Shown here one piece after another: positions 8,083 through 17,771 of a stretch of DNA of 64,000 nt. Within the stretch, counting starts at the first letter, position 1. Each line of letters opens with the position of its first letter. The notes below the pieces were generated by a model that worked only from the letters and a program-made list of their open reading frames with translations, ran no database searches and was not told the origin of the DNA. This stretch comes from Paenibacillus_AP thailandensis (GTDB taxonomy: Bacteria; Bacillota; Bacilli; Paenibacillales; Paenibacillaceae): NCBI RefSeq assembly GCF_042685365.1, contig NZ_JBHUMY010000009.1, positions 27,699 through 91,698 of the forward strand, given 5' to 3'. The translations under genes and the position numbers were made by a program.

Positions 8083-10683
8083 TTATTGCCACTGCTCCAG
8101 CAGCAGGCGTGCCATGGAGGACAAGTTTTTGTCCGCTTCCGGCGAGACGGAATCCTTGTCGGAGCGCTTCTCCAGCTGCGTCAGAAACTTCCCGATGAAT
8201 TCGGCGGCCTTGTCCGCCGAGCCTTTCCCGATATGATGCCGCGCCTGCTCCAAAGCGTTGTCGAGCTGAGCCGCGACCGGCCCGCTTACGCTGCCGTCAG
8301 CCGTATATGCATCCAGCTTGCTTTGCAGCGCGCCCATGAGGCCCGGCAGCTCGGCCGCCGGAACCGGAACGTTCGCCCAATCCGTATCGGACGCGAAATA
8401 AAAGCTTGTATACGACGGCTGATTATAACCGGTATTTTGACGGGCGACCTCGGCCCGGTATTGCGGATCGTGCATGAGCGTATACAGCTTGCGGTCCGTC
8501 ACTTCGGTGCTCAGGTAAATGCGGATTGCGCTGCTGTCCGCCGTCCGGACGAGCAGTTCCTCCCTCCAGTCGCCGAACACGTCGGCTACGAGCGAAGGAT
8601 TGCCCTTCGTATAATTGTTGGTCCGGGTTCCTTCCGCGGTCAGCAGCGTCCCCCTCGTCCAATCCTCGATCGTCGGGGTAACGTCAATGGCGCCGTTCAC
8701 AATCTGAGTCGTCATATCCGCCGCCCATTTAATACTCATATTCGTACCGGGGGCTGTCGTGCCGAGCTTTTCGCCTCCCGCCGTCCATAGGCCGACCGCC
8801 CATGTTTCGAGGCCGGGCTTCGTAGCGTCGACGTCGCCGATCATGCCGCGTCCCGTGTCTTTGCCGGTATAGCCGCCGTAGATGACTTCGCCGGTTTTCC
8901 CGTCGCGCAGCGAGTAGCCGTACGGCGCATACCGGCCGCCCTCATGCACCATAAAGATTTCGAGTCCCGGACGATTCGGGTCGATGTCCGTCACGTGCAG
9001 CGCGTCGCCGTGCCCGAGCCTTGCCGTTTCGCCCGGCGTCGCGGACTCCGGCGGCATCGTGTCCATCGAGCTGTACAGCAGGCTGCCGTCGTCGTCGATC
9101 GTTGCCGAGCCGTAGACGATTTCCTGCTTGCCGTCGCCGTCGACGTCCGCCGCGCTTAACGAATGCGCGCCTTGCGTCGTCAAGATGCCGAATTCCGGAT
9201 CGGTGCCGTTGCGCCCATGCGGGCCGTCGTTGAACGGATTCGTCATCGGCGTCCAGCCGCTGTCGACGTACCAGTTCTCGCGCAGATGCTCTCCGTCCCA
9301 TGCATAAGAAACAAGCGTCGAGCGCGTATAGTAACCTCGGGCGAATACGGCGTAAGGCTTGCTGCCATCCAAATAAGCGACACCGGCTAGGAAGCGGTCC
9401 ACCCGGTTGCCCGGCTCGATGCGGGCCATCGCGTAGTCGCCCCACTTGAGGCCGTCGTCCTCGCGGCCCGGCTTGTAACGGATCGTTTCCAGCTCCTGGC
9501 CGGTCGCCCCTTCGAATACCGTCAAATATTCCGGTCCGTCCAATATAAAGCCTTCGAATTCGCGCAGCTTGTTATTGCCGCTCCGGCTTGGCGCATACAC
9601 GTCCATAAAGTAGTCCGCCAAGCTTCTCGCGTCCTCCAGCGACAGCGGATATTCGTACTTCGGCTCGATGCCGAAGCATTCCTCCAGCGTTGCCGGCCAG
9701 ATGCCGTCCTTCACTTCCTGGCGGTCATGCCAGCCCATAAACATGTCCACGACATGATCGTAGTAATCCGCGGCGCTTAACCGGTAATCGTCTTCGTTGC
9801 TGTAGCCCGCGGCAATGTCTTCCTTCGGCATCGTAATATAGCTTTCCGATTCGACTTTGCCGTCCATGCCGTACTTCAGCACCTTCGTTCCCGGCGCGGT
9901 CTTGAACATCAGCTCCGCCTTGCCGTCCCCGTCGAAGTCGTACACGAGAAACTGCGTGTAATGCGCGCCGGAGCGTATGTTGACGCCGAGGTCGATCCGG
10001 TACAGCAGCGTGCCGTCAAACGTGTAGCAATCGATGTAGGTGTTGCCGGTGTATCCTCGTTGCGAGACGTCCTTCGAGTTCGACGGATCCCATTTGACGA
10101 AAAACTCGTACCGCCCGTCGCCGTCTGCGTCGCCCACGCTCATGTCGTTGGCCGAATACGTATACGCTTCGCCTTTCGGCGTGACGCCGTCCGCCGGCTT
10201 GTTCAGCTTCAAATCGTAGTACGCATTCGCCCACGGCTTGACCGAAGCGCTATGGTCCGTCTCCGTTCCGCCCGTCACCGCGGCTACGTAGTAGCTGGAG
10301 CTTGAGAAGCCTTCCTTGTCCAAATAGTTCGTGCTGTCCGTCACGGTTGCGATTTTGGTCCCGTCGCGGTACACGTTAAAGGCCGGACCGGTCAACCCTT
10401 GACCGGAGCTGCCCGTAACCTCGTGGGACAGCAGCCGCCAGCTGAGAAACACGCCTTGGGACGTTGTCGCGGCGACCAGCCCCCGGTCCAAATATTCGAG
10501 CTGCACGCGCGCTCCGCTCTTTGCCGCTTGCTTGCTCCCCGTTCCGACAGCCGCCGCCTGCCCGCTTTGCTCCGCGCCGGCCGCCGCGGCCCCTGCGGCG
10601 CCTGACAACGTTACCGCGGCCGCCAGCGCTCCCGCCATCATCCTTTTCAAAGCTTTGCCTCCCGGCTTCCCGTTTTTCGTCAT
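8083..10683 (-). CDS. yesW: Secreted rhamnogalacturonan endolyase (PL11, YesW-like)
   Basis: An 866-residue secreted polysaccharide lyase that should cleave the rhamnogalacturonan-I backbone of pectin outside the cell. A Lys/Arg-rich signal peptide ends near residue 36. The PL11 body starts with VQLEYLDRGLVAA and carries several calcium-binding DADGDGR / DFDGDGKAE loops of its beta-propeller. The last 110 residues (QSKLDAYTADGSVSGPVAAQ onward) look like a FIMAH-type helical appendage, found at the C terminus of many Bacillales extracellular proteins. The ATG at 10683 sits eight bases after AAGGAGG. It is alone on its strand and has no transporter beside it; the YesMN-linked importer at 24-28 kb could take up its products. 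Confidence 0.85.
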   Translation of the reverse strand: MTKNGKPGGKALKRMMAGALAAAVTLSGAAGAAAAGAEQSGQAAAVGTGSKQAAKSGARVQLEYLDRGLVAATTSQGVFLSWRLLSHEVTGSSGQGLTGPAFNVYRDGTKIATVTDSTNYLDKEGFSSSSYYVAAVTGGTETDHSASVKPWANAYYDLKLNKPADGVTPKGEAYTYSANDMSVGDADGDGRYEFFVKWDPSNSKDVSQRGYTGNTYIDCYTFDGTLLYRIDLGVNIRSGAHYTQFLVYDFDGDGKAELMFKTAPGTKVLKYGMDGKVESESYITMPKEDIAAGYSNEDDYRLSAADYYDHVVDMFMGWHDRQEVKDGIWPATLEECFGIEPKYEYPLSLEDARSLADYFMDVYAPSRSGNNKLREFEGFILDGPEYLTVFEGATGQELETIRYKPGREDDGLKWGDYAMARIEPGNRVDRFLAGVAYLDGSKPYAVFARGYYTRSTLVSYAWDGEHLRENWYVDSGWTPMTNPFNDGPHGRNGTDPEFGILTTQGAHSLSAADVDGDGKQEIVYGSATIDDDGSLLYSSMDTMPPESATPGETARLGHGDALHVTDIDPNRPGLEIFMVHEGGRYAPYGYSLRDGKTGEVIYGGYTGKDTGRGMIGDVDATKPGLETWAVGLWTAGGEKLGTTAPGTNMSIKWAADMTTQIVNGAIDVTPTIEDWTRGTLLTAEGTRTNNYTKGNPSLVADVFGDWREELLVRTADSSAIRIYLSTEVTDRKLYTLMHDPQYRAEVARQNTGYNQPSYTSFYFASDTDWANVPVPAAELPGLMGALQSKLDAYTADGSVSGPVAAQLDNALEQARHHIGKGSADKAAEFIGKFLTQLEKRSDKDSVSPEADKNLSSMARLLLEQWQ

Positions 10684-10831
10684 GTTATCGATTCCTCCTT
10701 GTGCGAATGAAATCCGATGCTGCTGCGATTGTTGCATGCCGTCCTTTGAATACGCTTACAAAAAAGCGTAAAAAACTTCTGCCGCCCCTCCCTTCGCCCC
10801 TTTTCGGAGCCAACTGGAATTTCACCCTTCT

Positions 10832-10859
10832 ATTATAGAAAAGATCGTTACATTTGCTA
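10832..10859 (-). promoter_or_regulatory. Candidate promoter of the PL11 lyase gene
   Basis: A perfect TATAAT (10837-10832 on the minus strand) lies about 150 bp before the start codon. The matching -35 (TAGCAA, 16-bp spacer) is poor, as expected if an activator is needed. Confidence 0.35.
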
Positions 10860-10867
10860 TTTGAAAA

Positions 10868-11368
10868 TCAGTGGATTTTATTCAAAAAACCGACAATTTC
10901 CAGGCTGATCCCGACATCAAGACGCTTTAATAAAATGAAAAAATCATACGCTTCCCCCCTTTGCATCCAACGTCCGGGCCATGCCGGATACATGCCGCTT
11001 GCGCACCCCCGCCAGCTTAGTAAACCCCGCAAGGGAGCGGCGGCGCCAAGCGGAATGCCTGCCAGGCGGACCACAGAAAGGACGTGGAATTGATGAGGAA
11101 GCACAGAACAGGACTGATCAAGGCCGAGACCACGCCGCCTGCAATCGTGCTCAGCACGCTGACGAATCCGGACGTCGTCGAGCTGATGGCATTGGCATCC
11201 GCCAACTCCCCCTGCTTGACGATCAGCGGCAGGTAGGGCTGAGAGGTCTTTGCCAAGCAGCTCGACCGCGGACGACGAATTGCCGTCCTTGAGCAAAACT
11301 AAAACGGCCTCGGTCCGAAGGAAATTCAGGACCAAGGCCGCAGCCATGAAGGCGAAGACAGCCGGCAT
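10868..11368 (-). pseudogene. Decayed MFS transporter fragment
   Basis: Remnant of an MFS efflux gene with neither end present. The frame beginning near 11368 gives AVFAFMAAALVLNFLRTEAV, a membrane helix with its exit loop. Between about 11256 and 11017 a different frame gives LPLIVKQGELADANAISS followed by two helices, which matches the central segment of macrolide-efflux-type transporters (proline-initiated loop, KANALLS-like motif, glycine-rich helix). The frame change shows at least one frameshift. No start site or promoter is present. It is distinct from the partial MFS gene at the left edge. Confidence 0.6.
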
Positions 11369-11400
11369 GTTACATCAAGTCTGTTCCGGTTGCGCTCCCT

Positions 11401-11585
11401 GTAAAAGTGCAGTTAAAAAATGCCGCTGAACCGTCCTGTCGATGGTTACATGCAAAAATACAGCTAAAACGGTTGCCTGACGCGATTTAGAACGGATCGG
11501 GAACGTTTTAACCGCATATTCGCAGTTAGCGGTTCTTTTCCGGCTTAAACCGGCCAATTTTAATGTAAAATTGCCGTTAGCGCGA
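11401..11585. repeat. Degenerate repeat array with GTAAAA-TGCAGTTA units
   Basis: Four related segments recur: GTAAAAGTGCAGTTA (11401), GCAAAAATACAGCTA (11452), GCATATTCGCAGTTA (11514) and GTAAAATTGCCGTTAG (about 11565), 51, 62 and 52 bp apart. Between them lie partial dyads such as TAAAACG...CGTTTTA and AACCGC...GCGGTT. A short open frame across it (11557-11375, minus) has no start signal and is not called a gene. Confidence 0.45.
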
Positions 11586-11694
11586 CGAACATCGCGATTG
11601 CTGTCTCAATAGAACGCGGCATCTAGCTACTTCCGCCGCAGCTGCAACAGAGAGCTAGGATCGCTCTGCCCCGGCCGAAGCGGCGTCGCAACCG

Positions 11695-14067
11695 CTATAA
11701 CGTGACGATGTAACGCTCGCCCGCCGACGCGGCGAAACGATACAAGCCGTCCGCCGTAGTGTCCACGGCGACCGGCTGGCCCTCGCTGTCGGTAATGCGG
11801 GGCTTGCTCGCGATGCGGAGTACGCAAGGGCCGTCCAGCGAAGCGGCAATCTCCGCTTTCGACAAAGCGCCCTCCTGCCAGAAGAGGCTGACCTCGAAGC
11901 CGCCCCGCGCCCGAAGGCCGGTAATATGGCCGTCACGCCAAACGTCCGGCAGCGCCGGCAGCAGCTCCATGCAGCCTTGGTGCGACTGAAGCAGCGCTTC
12001 GTTAATGCCGGCCGTCGCCGCGAAATTGCCGTCGATCTGGAACGGCGGATGCGCGTCGAGCAAGTTCGCGTAAACGCCGCCGCCTTCTCCCCTCGCATCT
12101 TCCTTGACCAGGCGAAGCAGGTTGGAGAGCAGCCCGAAAACGCGATTGCCGTCCCGGAATCTGGCCCACAGCCCGACCTTCCAGCCGAGGCTCCAGCCCG
12201 TGCCCTCGTCGCCGCGCCGCTCAAGCGACCGCCGGGCCGCCGCGAACAGCTCCGGCGTCGTCTCCGCGGTCAGCTGCCTGCCCGGATAAACGCCGAACAA
12301 GTGCGAGACATGACGGTGGTGGACATCCTCGTCCTCGTAATCCTTCGCCCATTCCTGCAGCTGGCCGTATTTCCCGATTTGCGGCGGCAGCAGCCGCTCG
12401 AGCGCCGCCTGCAGCTCGGTCCGCAGATCCTCGTCAAGCTGCAGCGCCGAAGCCGCTTCGATGCAGTTCGTAAACAGCTCCCAGATCAGCGACAAATCCA
12501 TCGTCGCCGCTTCCGTAACCGCCGCGAGACCGCCGTCCTCCGTCCGGAAGCGGTGCTCCGGCGAAGTGGAAGGCGACGTTATGAGCCGTCCGTCTTCGTT
12601 CTCCACAAGCCAGTCCAGGCAGAACAATGCCGCTTCCCGCATGATCGGATAGGCCCGCTCGCGCAAATACCGCTCGTCGCGCCCGAACGCGTAATGCTCC
12701 CATAGATGCTGGGACAGCCATACGCCGCCCATCGGCCAGAAGGCCCACGAGGCGTCGCCGTGGCCGAAGTCCCCGACCGGCGAGGACAATGCCCAAATGT
12801 CCGAGTTATGATGGGCCGTCCAGCCGCGCGTGCCGTAGTTGATTTCGGCCGTTGCCCGTCCCGTTATGGAAATATTCCCGATAAAATCGAGCAGCGGCTC
12901 GTGGCATTCGGCCAAATTCGCGGTTTCCGCCGGCCAATAGTTCATTTCCGCGTTAATGTTCAGCGTCCAGTTGCTGCTCCAGGGCGGTCTCGTTTCTTGA
13001 TTCCATATGCCTTGCAGGTTGGCCGGCTGCGTCCCCGGCCGCGAGCTCGAGATGAGCAAATATCGGCCGTATTGGTACAGCAGCTCAACCAATCCAGGGT
13101 CGGACGCGCCATATTCGGATATCCGGGCGTCGGTGTCCATGTCCGCAGGGGCAGCCGATTCGCCAAGCCGGATGTTCACGCGGCCGTAAAGCGACCGGTA
13201 ATCGGCGGCATGGGCTTCGCGCAGCTTGGCGTAACCGGCCGAGAGCGCCCCCGCTATGTATCCCGCAACTATTGGGCCGGGATCCTTCCCGTCGCGCCCC
13301 GGCACGCGGTCGAAGCCGTTGAAGCTGGTCGCCGCGCTGAAATAAAGGAACGCCTCCGTCGCGCCGACGACGCGGATGCCGTTATCGGTTAGGGTGATGC
13401 GTCCTCCTTCGGCGGTTACAGCGAGCCGACCTTCGAAGGACATCGCATCGGTATTGCCGAACTCGCCGTAAACGATCGGATTATCGGCTCCGTAATAGCT
13501 CGGGCGGACTTGCTCCGGCGCGATGCCCCGCATTACGAGCTGGCCGTCCTCGGCTGACGTTTCATACCGGAGCGGGCTGCTCAGCCTTGAATGAAAGCTT
13601 AGCGCCCCGGGCTTGCCCGCTTCTAGCCGCATAGCAATCACTTGATCCGGAAACGAAACGAACGTTTCCCGCGTATAAACCGTTTCCCCGACCGTATAGG
13701 TGACGGTCGAAACGGCTTCGTCCAGATGAAGCTCCCGGCGGTAATTCCAAGCCAAATCGCCGTGCTCGAAGTTTATTTCGAGATCGCCGAGCGGCATGTA
13801 GGATTGGGTGTACAATCCCATCATCTTTTTGGCCAGCAGGTCGGCTTCCTTGTTCCGGCCTTCCGCGACCAGCCGGCGTATCTCCGGAAGGTGCTTTTTC
13901 GCTTCGGGATTGTTCCAGTCTCTTGGGAAACCGGACCACAACGTATCCTCGTTCAGCTGTAAGCGCTCGCGCTCTACGCCGCCGAAAACCATCGCCCCAA
14001 GGCGCCCGTTGCCGACCGGAAGCGCTTCCGTCCAAACCTTTGCAGGCTTCGAATACTGCAGCTTCAT
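11695..14067 (-). CDS. GH95 family alpha-L-fucosidase or alpha-L-galactosidase
   Basis: A 790-residue glycoside hydrolase of family GH95, inverting enzymes that remove terminal alpha-L-fucose or L-galactose, for example from xyloglucan or pectic side chains. The N-terminal KVWTEALPVGNGRLGAMVFG signature is clear. Residues corresponding to the catalytic set are visible: the NIN of LNINAEMNYWP, the glutamate in PSTSPEH and the aspartate in FQIDGNFAAT. There is no signal peptide, so it acts on imported oligosaccharides. The ATG at 14067 is preceded by GGGAGG at a rather long 12 bases; no better start is seen. It is probably part of pectin or hemicellulose use with the PL11 lyase. Confidence 0.88.
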   Translation of the reverse strand: MKLQYSKPAKVWTEALPVGNGRLGAMVFGGVERERLQLNEDTLWSGFPRDWNNPEAKKHLPEIRRLVAEGRNKEADLLAKKMMGLYTQSYMPLGDLEINFEHGDLAWNYRRELHLDEAVSTVTYTVGETVYTRETFVSFPDQVIAMRLEAGKPGALSFHSRLSSPLRYETSAEDGQLVMRGIAPEQVRPSYYGADNPIVYGEFGNTDAMSFEGRLAVTAEGGRITLTDNGIRVVGATEAFLYFSAATSFNGFDRVPGRDGKDPGPIVAGYIAGALSAGYAKLREAHAADYRSLYGRVNIRLGESAAPADMDTDARISEYGASDPGLVELLYQYGRYLLISSSRPGTQPANLQGIWNQETRPPWSSNWTLNINAEMNYWPAETANLAECHEPLLDFIGNISITGRATAEINYGTRGWTAHHNSDIWALSSPVGDFGHGDASWAFWPMGGVWLSQHLWEHYAFGRDERYLRERAYPIMREAALFCLDWLVENEDGRLITSPSTSPEHRFRTEDGGLAAVTEAATMDLSLIWELFTNCIEAASALQLDEDLRTELQAALERLLPPQIGKYGQLQEWAKDYEDEDVHHRHVSHLFGVYPGRQLTAETTPELFAAARRSLERRGDEGTGWSLGWKVGLWARFRDGNRVFGLLSNLLRLVKEDARGEGGGVYANLLDAHPPFQIDGNFAATAGINEALLQSHQGCMELLPALPDVWRDGHITGLRARGGFEVSLFWQEGALSKAEIAASLDGPCVLRIASKPRITDSEGQPVAVDTTADGLYRFAASAGERYIVTL

Positions 14068-14097
14068 CTTTATGAATAACCTCCCATGCGCTATTAA

Positions 14098-14112
14098 AAT
14101 CGATAAGCGATT
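14098..14112. promoter_or_regulatory. Palindrome upstream of the GH95 gene
   Basis: AATCGATAAGCGATT has perfect 5-bp arms around a 5-bp centre, about 31 bp before the GH95 start codon. Position and symmetry suggest an operator; the protein is unknown. Confidence 0.3.
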
Positions 14113-14163
14113 AACGTATGCGTCTATCGTACGACAGAGCGAAGCATACGGCAAGACAAAGAT

Positions 14164-14272
14164 TTACCGGTAACTCTTAAGCATGGCTTTTGCCCCGTAC
14201 AGGTAATCCGAGGCGTTATCCATCCCGCCGTATGACGGAATCCACCGGCCGCCTAGACAGCTAGCCGAATCG
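14164..14272 (-). other. Possible C-terminal remnant of a lost gene
   Basis: In the 343 bp between GH95 and the dipeptidase terminator, one minus-strand frame reads GGRWIPSYGGMDNASDYLYG then AKAMLKSYR and a TAA stop at 14164. The composition is protein-like and ends in a stop, but there is no start or upstream body. I treat it as a decayed fragment, not a gene. Confidence 0.25.
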
Positions 14273-14325
14273 TTGATCTTCGCAGCTCATTCAGGGATCT
14301 TTCGTCCCGTACTTGGGCGTTGAAC

Positions 14326-14372
14326 TCAAAAAAAGCCTCCGAAACTACCCTTAAGGTGAATTTCGGAGACTC
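14326..14372 (-). terminator. Terminator of the dipeptidase gene
   Basis: On the minus strand GTCTCCGAAA and TTTCGGAGGC pair around a 14-base loop and are followed by seven T residues, 40 bp after the dipeptidase stop. Confidence 0.75.
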
Positions 14373-14410
14373 CCTTCCGCTCGGTCAGCCACAAAATCAG
14401 CCCGACCCGG

Positions 14411-15766
14411 TTACAGCTTTTTCAAATAAGATACGATGGTCAGCAGACCTTTGTCGAAGTTTTCGAGATTGAAATGCTCGTTCGGCGCATGCAAATTTTC
14501 GTCCGGCAGGCCAAAGCCCATCATGACCGCAGGCGCCTGCAGCACGCGGGAGAACGTCTCGACGATCGGAATCGAGCCGCCGTCCTTCGTAAACAAAGCG
14601 CGCGTGCCGTACACCTCTTCGTAGGCGTCGGCCGCCAGCTGCAGCATCCGGTCCGAAGGGTCGATATTGAAGGCGCGGGCTTTCTCCCCGTCCTTAAGCG
14701 TAAGCTTCGCTCCCGGCTGAATATGCTTATGCAGATGGGCTTTTATTTTTTCGAGCACATCGGCCGGATCCTGGTCGCCGACGAGACGGCATGTAATTTT
14801 GGCATGCGCCTCCTTCGGAATGACCGTCTTTGTGCCTTCGCCCTGAAAACCGCCCCACACGCCGTTCAGCTCCAGCGTCGGACGCGCGCCCGTACGCTCG
14901 ACGAACGAGAACCCTTCCTCGCCGTACAACGTCTCGAGACCCAAGCTGTTGCGCAGCTGCTCCTCGTTGAAGTTCAGCTTCGCGAACTCCTCCTTCATCA
15001 GCGGGGAAATGTCCGGAACGCCGTCGTAGAACCCTTCCACCGTCACGCGTCCCTGCTCGTCATGGAGCGAGGCAAGCAGCGAAACGATCGCGTGCAGCGC
15101 GTTCGGCACGCCGCCGCCGTAAGTGCCCGAATGAAGGTCCGTGTTAGCGGTAAATACCGAAACCTCAAGCGAGCAAAGCCCCCGCAGCCCCGTGCTGATG
15201 GCCGGCTTGCCCGGTTCCAGCAGCGAAGTATCCGATATAAGGACGGCGTCCGTCGCAAGCTTATCCTTGTTCGCCTCGAGGAAAGACGGCAGGCTAGGGC
15301 TCGAAATCTCCTCTTCCCCTTCGATGCACAGCTTGATGTTCACCGGCAGGCTGCCTTCCTGCTTTATAATCGCTTCAATCGCTTTAATATGTAGGAACAG
15401 CTGGCCTTTGTCGTCCGTCGCCCCCCGCGCGTAAAGCTTGCCGTCGCGGATGTCCGGCTCGAACGGCGGCGTCGTCCACAGGTTGAGCGGATCGACCGGC
15501 TGGACGTCGTAATGGCCGTACACCAGCACGGTCGGCTTGCCCGGCGCATGCAAGTAATCCGCCGTTACGATCGGATGCCCTTCCGTTTCGTGCAGCTCGA
15601 CATGCTCGAGGCCGGCCGCTTTCAGCTTTTCGGCCAGCCACTCGGCGGCGCGGATCATATCGGGCTTATGCTCGGATAAAGCGGAAATGCTCGGAATGGC
15701 CAGCCATTCCTTCAATTCGGCGAGATGCCGCTCCCGGTTATTTTGAAAATACGTTTCGTAGTTCAT
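14411..15766 (-). CDS. M20-family dipeptidase
   Basis: A 451-residue zinc metallopeptidase of family M20 (dipeptidase/carnosinase-like subgroup). Metal-binding motifs are visible: YGHYDVQPVDP near residue 80, with the first histidine and aspartate, GATDDKGQ with the bridging aspartate, and IEGEEEISSPS with the catalytic glutamate pair. A C-terminal EHFNLENFDKG carries the last metal histidine. It should hydrolyse short peptides in the cytosol. The ATG at 15766 is 11 bases after GGGAGG; longer starts add a stretch unlike the family. It is monocistronic with its own terminator and not functionally tied to the sugar genes on either side. Confidence 0.9.
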   Translation of the reverse strand: MNYETYFQNNRERHLAELKEWLAIPSISALSEHKPDMIRAAEWLAEKLKAAGLEHVELHETEGHPIVTADYLHAPGKPTVLVYGHYDVQPVDPLNLWTTPPFEPDIRDGKLYARGATDDKGQLFLHIKAIEAIIKQEGSLPVNIKLCIEGEEEISSPSLPSFLEANKDKLATDAVLISDTSLLEPGKPAISTGLRGLCSLEVSVFTANTDLHSGTYGGGVPNALHAIVSLLASLHDEQGRVTVEGFYDGVPDISPLMKEEFAKLNFNEEQLRNSLGLETLYGEEGFSFVERTGARPTLELNGVWGGFQGEGTKTVIPKEAHAKITCRLVGDQDPADVLEKIKAHLHKHIQPGAKLTLKDGEKARAFNIDPSDRMLQLAADAYEEVYGTRALFTKDGGSIPIVETFSRVLQAPAVMMGFGLPDENLHAPNEHFNLENFDKGLLTIVSYLKKL

Positions 15767-15895
15767 GGATTCGCGAATCCTCCCTTGCTTTGGTATAGAT
15801 ATTGTACACCTTTTGCCGCGTTTGCGAAAATACGGCTCGCGATATGCGGCGCTGACGGCAAGCGTAAACACCCTTGCAATACGGCTCCGCCGTCT

Positions 15896-17758
15896 TTAAC
15901 TGGAGGAGATTCCGTTTCGCGGAAGCTCGATCGCTTCTCCTTCTACCGTGATGATGCGGATCGCGTCCGGTCCTATGGACGTTCTCAGCTCGCCGAGCGG
16001 GGGTTCGCCCGCAGGCATGCGGCCTTCGGGGTCCCCGTAAACGGCCGATACCAGCCAATGAACTCCCGGCTCAAGCGATGCTCTCAGCGTCGGGATAACG
16101 GTGCGGGGATGGAGCAAATTCGTATTGGCGTTCGGATAAACGAGCTCGGCTCTCGCGTAGCCGAGCAGACCGACAATCGCCGACGTGCCGTTTGCGCCGC
16201 CCGACGCGGCCGCGCGCCGCTCTTCCGCTTCGGCGTTTGTCCCCGGCGCGAGCCCCAGCGCGAAGCCGCCTTCCGCGGCGTCCAGCGAACGGGCGGAAGC
16301 GACGCGGTGAATGCGGAGATGCCAAGGCAATCCGGCGACGAGCCACGTTTGCACTTCGACGTTCGGCCACGGCTTCCATATGGCGTACAGCACGTTGCCG
16401 CGAATCGCCGTTTCTTCGTTTTTCCTTCTGACGCGGAACAGGTTATCCCCTTCGCTGAGCGCCAGCATCGAATCGAACGCGCCTTGGGACAAGCCCCATT
16501 CGGCTCTCGACACGCTGAAGGCGAACGCGGTGGAATACACGAACTTCTCGTATTTGGCCGACGTATGCGTATGCTCGTTGGTGCTTCGGTGCCCGCTGTT
16601 AAAAGCCGCAGCATGCCCCGCTTGGTCCCGGCACAATACGAGATGGGCCGGACGCTGAACGGACAGCTCCGCAAGCTTCGGCATCGGCAGCTCCTCCGCC
16701 GTCCAGAACGGATGGTCGTCCGGCAGCGCCAGCGGCAGAAAAGCCTTGAACGCCCAATACGGCGAGCCGGGCGAGTTATAGTTTTCGGCCATGACCAGAT
16801 TCGGATAAGCATATCCGATCGTCAACAGGCCGTTCGAATCCAGAATCGGCTGCTTCATCCACCAGCGCAAGTTGCGAAGGACGATTCCTTTGGCGACGCC
16901 CGGCGGGAACGGGTCGGCGCCGGCGTAGGAAAGCGCGCTCCAGAACGCCGACTGCGAGAACCGATAGGCGAGACTTCTGCCGTAAGGGAGGGCCGAGCCG
17001 TCGTCAGCGAACCAATGGATGAACCGCTTGGCGAACTCGGCCGCCCGCTCCTTATAGGTCGCGGCCCTTGCCGGGTCCTCCCGCTCCATCAGCTTGGCGT
17101 AGAGCAAGCCGTAATAATGCAGCGCAAACGGCACGTAATAGTCGCTGTGCCCGCCGACGCCGTCGGCATACCAGCCTTCCTCCAAATAATAATCGCCGAT
17201 CCGCCTGAGGCTCGCCTCCGTCTGCTCCTCATCGTACGGCAGCCCGGCCTTTCGGAACCCTACGTTGACCAGCACGCGGAAAAAAAGCCAATTGCAGTCG
17301 TAAACCGGATGACGGTTGATCTGATCCAGCCAATCGAACAACCGGCGGCGTTCCTCTGCCGTGAGCGGCTCCCAGAGCCGTTCCGGCGCGGCCGCGAGCG
17401 CAAAGCCGATCGCCGCCATTTCCACCAGCCGCTGGTCGTAATCGCGGACCTCTCCCCAATACTCCTTATGCGCCGGATTCGTGCCGTTCGCTAGCCCTTT
17501 CGGATACAGAGCGGCCAGCTCCGAATCGCCGCCGCCGGCAAGCAGCGGCACAAGTCCCCACAACACGCGCGAGAACCCTTCCATCTCGGCTACGGAAGCT
17601 TCGTAGCTCGCTCCGGTCTCGCCAAGCCGAAGCCTCGCCCCGCCTTCGCTGTAGAACGGCTTTAAAGGCGCCGCGAGCCGCTCGAACAAAAGCCGCATAT
17701 CCCGCTTGGTCGCAAGCGGATTGTCCGCAATCCCTTCGATCCCGATCATCTTCGCCAT
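15896..17758 (-). CDS. DUF2264 domain protein, likely polysaccharide-related
   Basis: A 620-residue protein recognised as DUF2264 from its N-terminal MRLLFERLAAPLKPFYSEGG and the GFSRVLWGLVPLLAG segment. The domain is predicted to be an alpha/alpha toroid and recurs in loci for uronic-acid polysaccharides; its biochemical activity is not established. No signal peptide is present. It ends the polysaccharide operon: GGAGGAG lies in the 13-bp gap after the GH88 gene and eight bases before this ATG. A role in processing oligosaccharides released by the lyase-like protein and GH88 enzyme is inferred from position only. Confidence 0.8.
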   Translation of the reverse strand: MAKMIGIEGIADNPLATKRDMRLLFERLAAPLKPFYSEGGARLRLGETGASYEASVAEMEGFSRVLWGLVPLLAGGGDSELAALYPKGLANGTNPAHKEYWGEVRDYDQRLVEMAAIGFALAAAPERLWEPLTAEERRRLFDWLDQINRHPVYDCNWLFFRVLVNVGFRKAGLPYDEEQTEASLRRIGDYYLEEGWYADGVGGHSDYYVPFALHYYGLLYAKLMEREDPARAATYKERAAEFAKRFIHWFADDGSALPYGRSLAYRFSQSAFWSALSYAGADPFPPGVAKGIVLRNLRWWMKQPILDSNGLLTIGYAYPNLVMAENYNSPGSPYWAFKAFLPLALPDDHPFWTAEELPMPKLAELSVQRPAHLVLCRDQAGHAAAFNSGHRSTNEHTHTSAKYEKFVYSTAFAFSVSRAEWGLSQGAFDSMLALSEGDNLFRVRRKNEETAIRGNVLYAIWKPWPNVEVQTWLVAGLPWHLRIHRVASARSLDAAEGGFALGLAPGTNAEAEERRAAASGGANGTSAIVGLLGYARAELVYPNANTNLLHPRTVIPTLRASLEPGVHWLVSAVYGDPEGRMPAGEPPLGELRTSIGPDAIRIITVEGEAIELPRNGISSS

Positions 17759-17771
17759 TTCGCCTCTCCTC

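Noticed and set aside
11375..11557. 60-codon minus-strand open frame
   Set aside because: Lies in the degenerate repeat array, has no ribosome site and no protein features.
15725..17494. Long plus-strand open frame opposite the DUF2264 gene
   Set aside because: Arg-rich translation without domains, opposite a recognised protein with proper start signals. The same holds for 3849-5156, 35796-37091, 38048-38872 and 41922-43004.
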